Shown: positions 61,465-64,000 of the stretch, piece after piece | How the letters are laid out: the number at the start of each line of letters is the position of its first letter | Position numbering within the stretch: the stretch's first letter is position 1 | Assembly (NCBI RefSeq): GCF_004214895.1 | Contig: NZ_CP035952.1 | Location: 682,001-746,000, forward strand | Direction of reading: 5' to 3' | Source: Pseudomonas tructae | GTDB lineage: Bacteria > Pseudomonadota > Gammaproteobacteria > Pseudomonadales > Pseudomonadaceae | DNA: 64,000 nucleotides | Program-made: the position numbers and the translations under genes | Notes under the pieces: generated by a model | Told to the model about the DNA's origin: nothing | The model's database searches: none | Seen by the model: the letters and a program-made list of their open reading frames with translations, nothing else

Positions 61465-62316
61465 TCAGCTGCTGGGAGCGGGCCGAGGGTGCATGACGGC
61501 GCGTTGGCGCTCTTGCTGGAGGAACTTCATGATGATCGGGGCGACGGCCTCGGCCCGGGTGATCAGGAACAAGTGACCGTCGTCGATTATGTGTAGCTGG
61601 GCATTGGGAATTCGCCAGGCCAGCAAGCGCATGTTGATCAGTGGAATCAGCGGGTCGTCGTCACCGGCCAGCACCAGGGTGGGCTGCTGGATCTTGTGCA
61701 GCCAGTGGATGCTGGTCCAGCCAAGCCCGGCGAACAGCTGCCAGTAGTAACCCAGCTTGCCCCCGGAACGTACCTTGGCCGCGTGCGACAGGGCCAGGTC
61801 CGGGTCACGGCGAAAGCCGCCGCCGTAGATCTGCGGCGCAATGCGAATCACATGGGACGGCTGCACGTAGCGCCTGGGGCTGGCCATCATCCAGAGGACC
61901 TTGGGCTTGCCAGGGACCATCACCGCGCCTGCGGCCGTGGCAGCCAGCACCAGTTTCTTGCAGCGCTCGGGGTAGTCGTGGGCGAACTGCTGGGCCAGGG
62001 CGCCGCCCCAGGACACACCGATGGCATTGACCTGGCCATAGTCGAGGTAATCGAGCATGCGCGCGGTGAGCTTGGCCAGGCCCGGGAAGCGATAGGGGTG
62101 GCGTGGGGTGGAGGAGCCGCCGACCCCGGGCACATCGAAGGCAATGACCTCGAGGTCCGGGTCCAGAGCCTGAATAAAGGGGAACACCAGCTCCAGGTTG
62201 GCGCCGATGCCATTGAAAATCAGCAACGGCGTCAAGTGCGACTTGCCGGGTCGGACGGCGGTGCGGATGGTCTGGCCATCCAGGTCGACGGTCCTGAAGA
62301 TATACGGTTGCGGCAT
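61465..62316 (-). CDS. phaZ: PhaZ, intracellular mcl-PHA depolymerase
   Basis: The 283-residue alpha/beta hydrolase has the nucleophile motif GVSWGGA at about 100-106. The Asp region is AGDDDPLIP and the His is in IDDGHLFLI near 251. It releases 3-hydroxyacids from granules in the cytoplasm and is needed for PHA turnover. It lies between phaC1 and phaC2, 60 bp after phaC1 and 119 bp before phaC2, as in other pseudomonads. Confidence 0.97.
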   Translation of the reverse strand: MPQPYIFRTVDLDGQTIRTAVRPGKSHLTPLLIFNGIGANLELVFPFIQALDPDLEVIAFDVPGVGGSSTPRHPYRFPGLAKLTARMLDYLDYGQVNAIGVSWGGALAQQFAHDYPERCKKLVLAATAAGAVMVPGKPKVLWMMASPRRYVQPSHVIRIAPQIYGGGFRRDPDLALSHAAKVRSGGKLGYYWQLFAGLGWTSIHWLHKIQQPTLVLAGDDDPLIPLINMRLLAWRIPNAQLHIIDDGHLFLITRAEAVAPIIMKFLQQERQRAVMHPRPAPSS

Positions 62317-62376
62317 GCGCGAAGCCCTGTGGTTGGTAAACGCCGCCGCCCTTGCGAGCTGCGGCGGTGTTCGCTA

Positions 62377-64000
62377 TCAACGCTCGTGAACGTAGGTCCC
62401 TGGCGCTGCGGCACCGGCCGCATGGGCCTTGTTGCCGAGATTGACCGGGGCTTTCTTGAGCTTGCCCGAACGCTCGGCCAGCCAGGTTTGCCAGTACAGC
62501 CACCAGGAATCGGTGTGCTTGGTCGAGTTCTCTTGCCAGTCGAGAGCGCTGGCGGGCATTTCGCTGCTGGTCATGTAGCGCGCCTTGGGGTTGCCCGGCG
62601 GGTTGAGAATGCTCTGGATGTGGCCGCTGTTGGAGAGCAGGAACTCGACCTTGCCGCCAAACAGTTGCGCCGACTTGTAGCACGACTGCCACGGGGTGAT
62701 GTGATCGGCGGTGCCGGCGACGCTGAAGATGTCAGTGGTCACCTGCTTGAGGTCGATCGGCGTGCCGCACACTTCCAGTGCATCGGGGCGCAGCAGTGGA
62801 TTGTTTTTGAACATCTCGATCAGGTCGCCGTGGAAGGCGGCCGGCAGGCGCGTTGTGTCGTTGTTCCAGAACAGGATGTCGAACACCGGTGGTTCGTTGC
62901 CCAGCAGGTAATTGTTGACCCAGTAGTTCCAGATCAGGTCGTTGGGGCGCATCCAGGCGAACACCTTGGCCATGTCGCGGCCTTCGAGCACCCCGGCCTG
63001 GTAGGAATGGCGCTTGGCTGCTTCCAGGGTCTGCTCGTCGACGAACAGCGCCACCTGAGTGTCGAGAGTGGTGTCGAGCACGCTGACCAGCAAGGTCAGG
63101 GCGTTGACCTTCTTCTCGCCGAGGGCCGCGTAATGGCCCACCAGTGCGGTGCAGGTGATACCGCCGGAACAGGCGCCGAGCATGTTCAGGTCTTTGCTGC
63201 CGGTGATTGCCAGAACCACCTCGACCGCTTCCTTGAGTGCATCGATATAGGTCGACAGGCCCCATTCGCGCTGGGACTTGGTCGGGTTGCGCCAACTGAC
63301 GATGAAGGTCTGCACGTTGGAGCGCAGGCAGAAGCGCGCCAGGCTCTTGTCCGGGCTGAGGTCGAAGACGTAGAACTTGTTGATCTGCGGTGGCACTACC
63401 AGCAGCGGCTTTTCCAGCACCTGCTCGGTGATTGGCCGGTACTGGATCAGCTCCAGCACATCGTTGCGAAACACCACCGCGCCTTCGCTGGTCCCCAGGT
63501 TCTTGCCGACCTCGAAGGCATCCATGTTCACCTGGCTGGGCATGCCGCCATTGTTGACCATGTCCTTGGCCAGGTTCGACAGGCCATCGAGCAGGCTCTT
63601 GCCGCCGGTTTCGAAGAAGCGTTTGACCGCCGCAGGGTTGGCCGCGGTGTTGGTCGGCGCCATGGCCTCGGTCATCAGGTTGATGACAAAGTGGCCGCGG
63701 CTGATGTCCTGGTCACTCAGGTTGCTGGTATCGATCCAGTCGTGCAGTTCCTTGCGCCAGGCCAGGTAAGTCTGCAGGTAGCGGCGATACAGCGGGTTCT
63801 GGCTCCAGGCCGGATCATTGAAGCGACGGTCGTCGTTCTCCGGGTGCAAGCTCGACTTGCCGAAGATCACATCCTTGAGTTCCATGCCGAAATGGGCGAC
63901 ATGCTTGGCACTGTGCAGCGGTTGACGAATGGCCTGGCGCAGCACCATTCGAGCAGAAGTCAGCAAATCCTTGCGGCGCAAGCCGATCACCGGGTTCAGA
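62377..64000 (-). CDS. phaC1: PhaC1, class II PHA synthase (5' end beyond the window)
   Basis: The last 541 codons are present; the N-terminal ~20 residues and promoter lie beyond 64000. At the edge the reading frame still encodes LNPVIGLRRKDLL, which belongs inside the usual PhaC1 N-terminus. The catalytic box is GACSGG, the Asp is in TADHITPW and the His in NSGHIQSILN. It is the main mcl-PHA synthase and the first gene of the phaC1ZC2D operon. The C-terminus ends in YVHER, as in known class II synthases. Confidence 0.97.
   Translation of the reverse strand, partial: LNPVIGLRRKDLLTSARMVLRQAIRQPLHSAKHVAHFGMELKDVIFGKSSLHPENDDRRFNDPAWSQNPLYRRYLQTYLAWRKELHDWIDTSNLSDQDISRGHFVINLMTEAMAPTNTAANPAAVKRFFETGGKSLLDGLSNLAKDMVNNGGMPSQVNMDAFEVGKNLGTSEGAVVFRNDVLELIQYRPITEQVLEKPLLVVPPQINKFYVFDLSPDKSLARFCLRSNVQTFIVSWRNPTKSQREWGLSTYIDALKEAVEVVLAITGSKDLNMLGACSGGITCTALVGHYAALGEKKVNALTLLVSVLDTTLDTQVALFVDEQTLEAAKRHSYQAGVLEGRDMAKVFAWMRPNDLIWNYWVNNYLLGNEPPVFDILFWNNDTTRLPAAFHGDLIEMFKNNPLLRPDALEVCGTPIDLKQVTTDIFSVAGTADHITPWQSCYKSAQLFGGKVEFLLSNSGHIQSILNPPGNPKARYMTSSEMPASALDWQENSTKHTDSWWLYWQTWLAERSGKLKKAPVNLGNKAHAAGAAAPGTYVHER

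Overview
The window is a stretch of core chromosome from a Pseudomonas of the P. putida type. The sequence-based reasons are a medium-chain-length PHA cluster (phaC1-phaZ-phaC2-phaD converging on phaF-phaI), a five-step histidine (hut) regulon with HutF and HutG, ntrBC next to glnA, OpgGH, BetI/BetT, high GC with strong GC3 bias, and about ten copies of the palindromic REP sequence GCGGGGCAAGCCCGCTCC at gene ends. I see no insertion sequence, prophage, integrase, CRISPR array, tRNA or rRNA. Gene order looks like the P. putida chromosome as I remember it; no alignment was possible.

Layout. 1-2.7 kb: start of betI (cut by the window edge), a perfect 20-bp BetI-type operator, and betT. 2.7-5.1 kb: a secreted trypsin-like protease divergent from a periplasmic solute-binding protein. 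5.3-11.1 kb: the cell-wall/glycolysis block gpmI, envC, ctpA and a YibQ-like deacetylase (minus strand), interrupted by a small plus-strand beta-barrel gene. 11.3-13.5 kb: rhodanese-like protein, grxC, secB, then trmL and a small membrane protein whose start codons overlap head to head. 13.5-18.6 kb: the nitrogen block ntrB-ntrC, a probable NtrC/sigma-54-driven small RNA (NrsZ-like), a lipoprotein-type chorismate mutase, and glnA with its own sigma-54 promoter and NtrC sites. 18.9-27.3 kb: thiI, typA, a CxxC-rich YkgJ protein, glgP, fbp and a DUF924 protein. 27.4-30.3 kb: an amino-acid-type dCache chemoreceptor and two small lipoproteins. 30.4-40.3 kb: the hut regulon hutF / hutC-hutD-hutU-hutH-hutT-hutI-hutG. 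40.4-46.4 kb: pip-dtd and opgG-opgH. 46.6-51.1 kb: a polar amino-acid ABC transporter and a second chemoreceptor with an all-helical (HBM-like) sensor. 51.2-57.2 kb: a nine-gene minus-strand run ubiE-ubiJ-ubiB-hisI-hisE-tatA-tatB-tatC-rsmE. 57.3-64 kb: the PHA cluster, with phaC1 cut by the right edge.

How it works together. Much of the window concerns nitrogen and carbon balance. NtrB/NtrC and glnA form the nitrogen-response core, and the same sigma-54/NtrC signals recur in front of hutU, where a HutC operator lies over the predicted transcription start, linking histidine catabolism (yielding glutamate, ammonia and formate) to nitrogen status. Chemoreceptors and ABC transporters for amino-acid-like ligands sit nearby. 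glgP, fbp and the PHA genes handle storage carbon, while betT and opgGH relate to osmotic adaptation.

I found no clearly new multi-gene system. The best leads are regulatory: the sRNA candidate behind ntrC, the layered hutU promoter, the overlapping divergent start codons at 13062-13065, the cysteine-free rhodanese, and the lipoprotein chorismate mutase lodged between ntrB and glnA.
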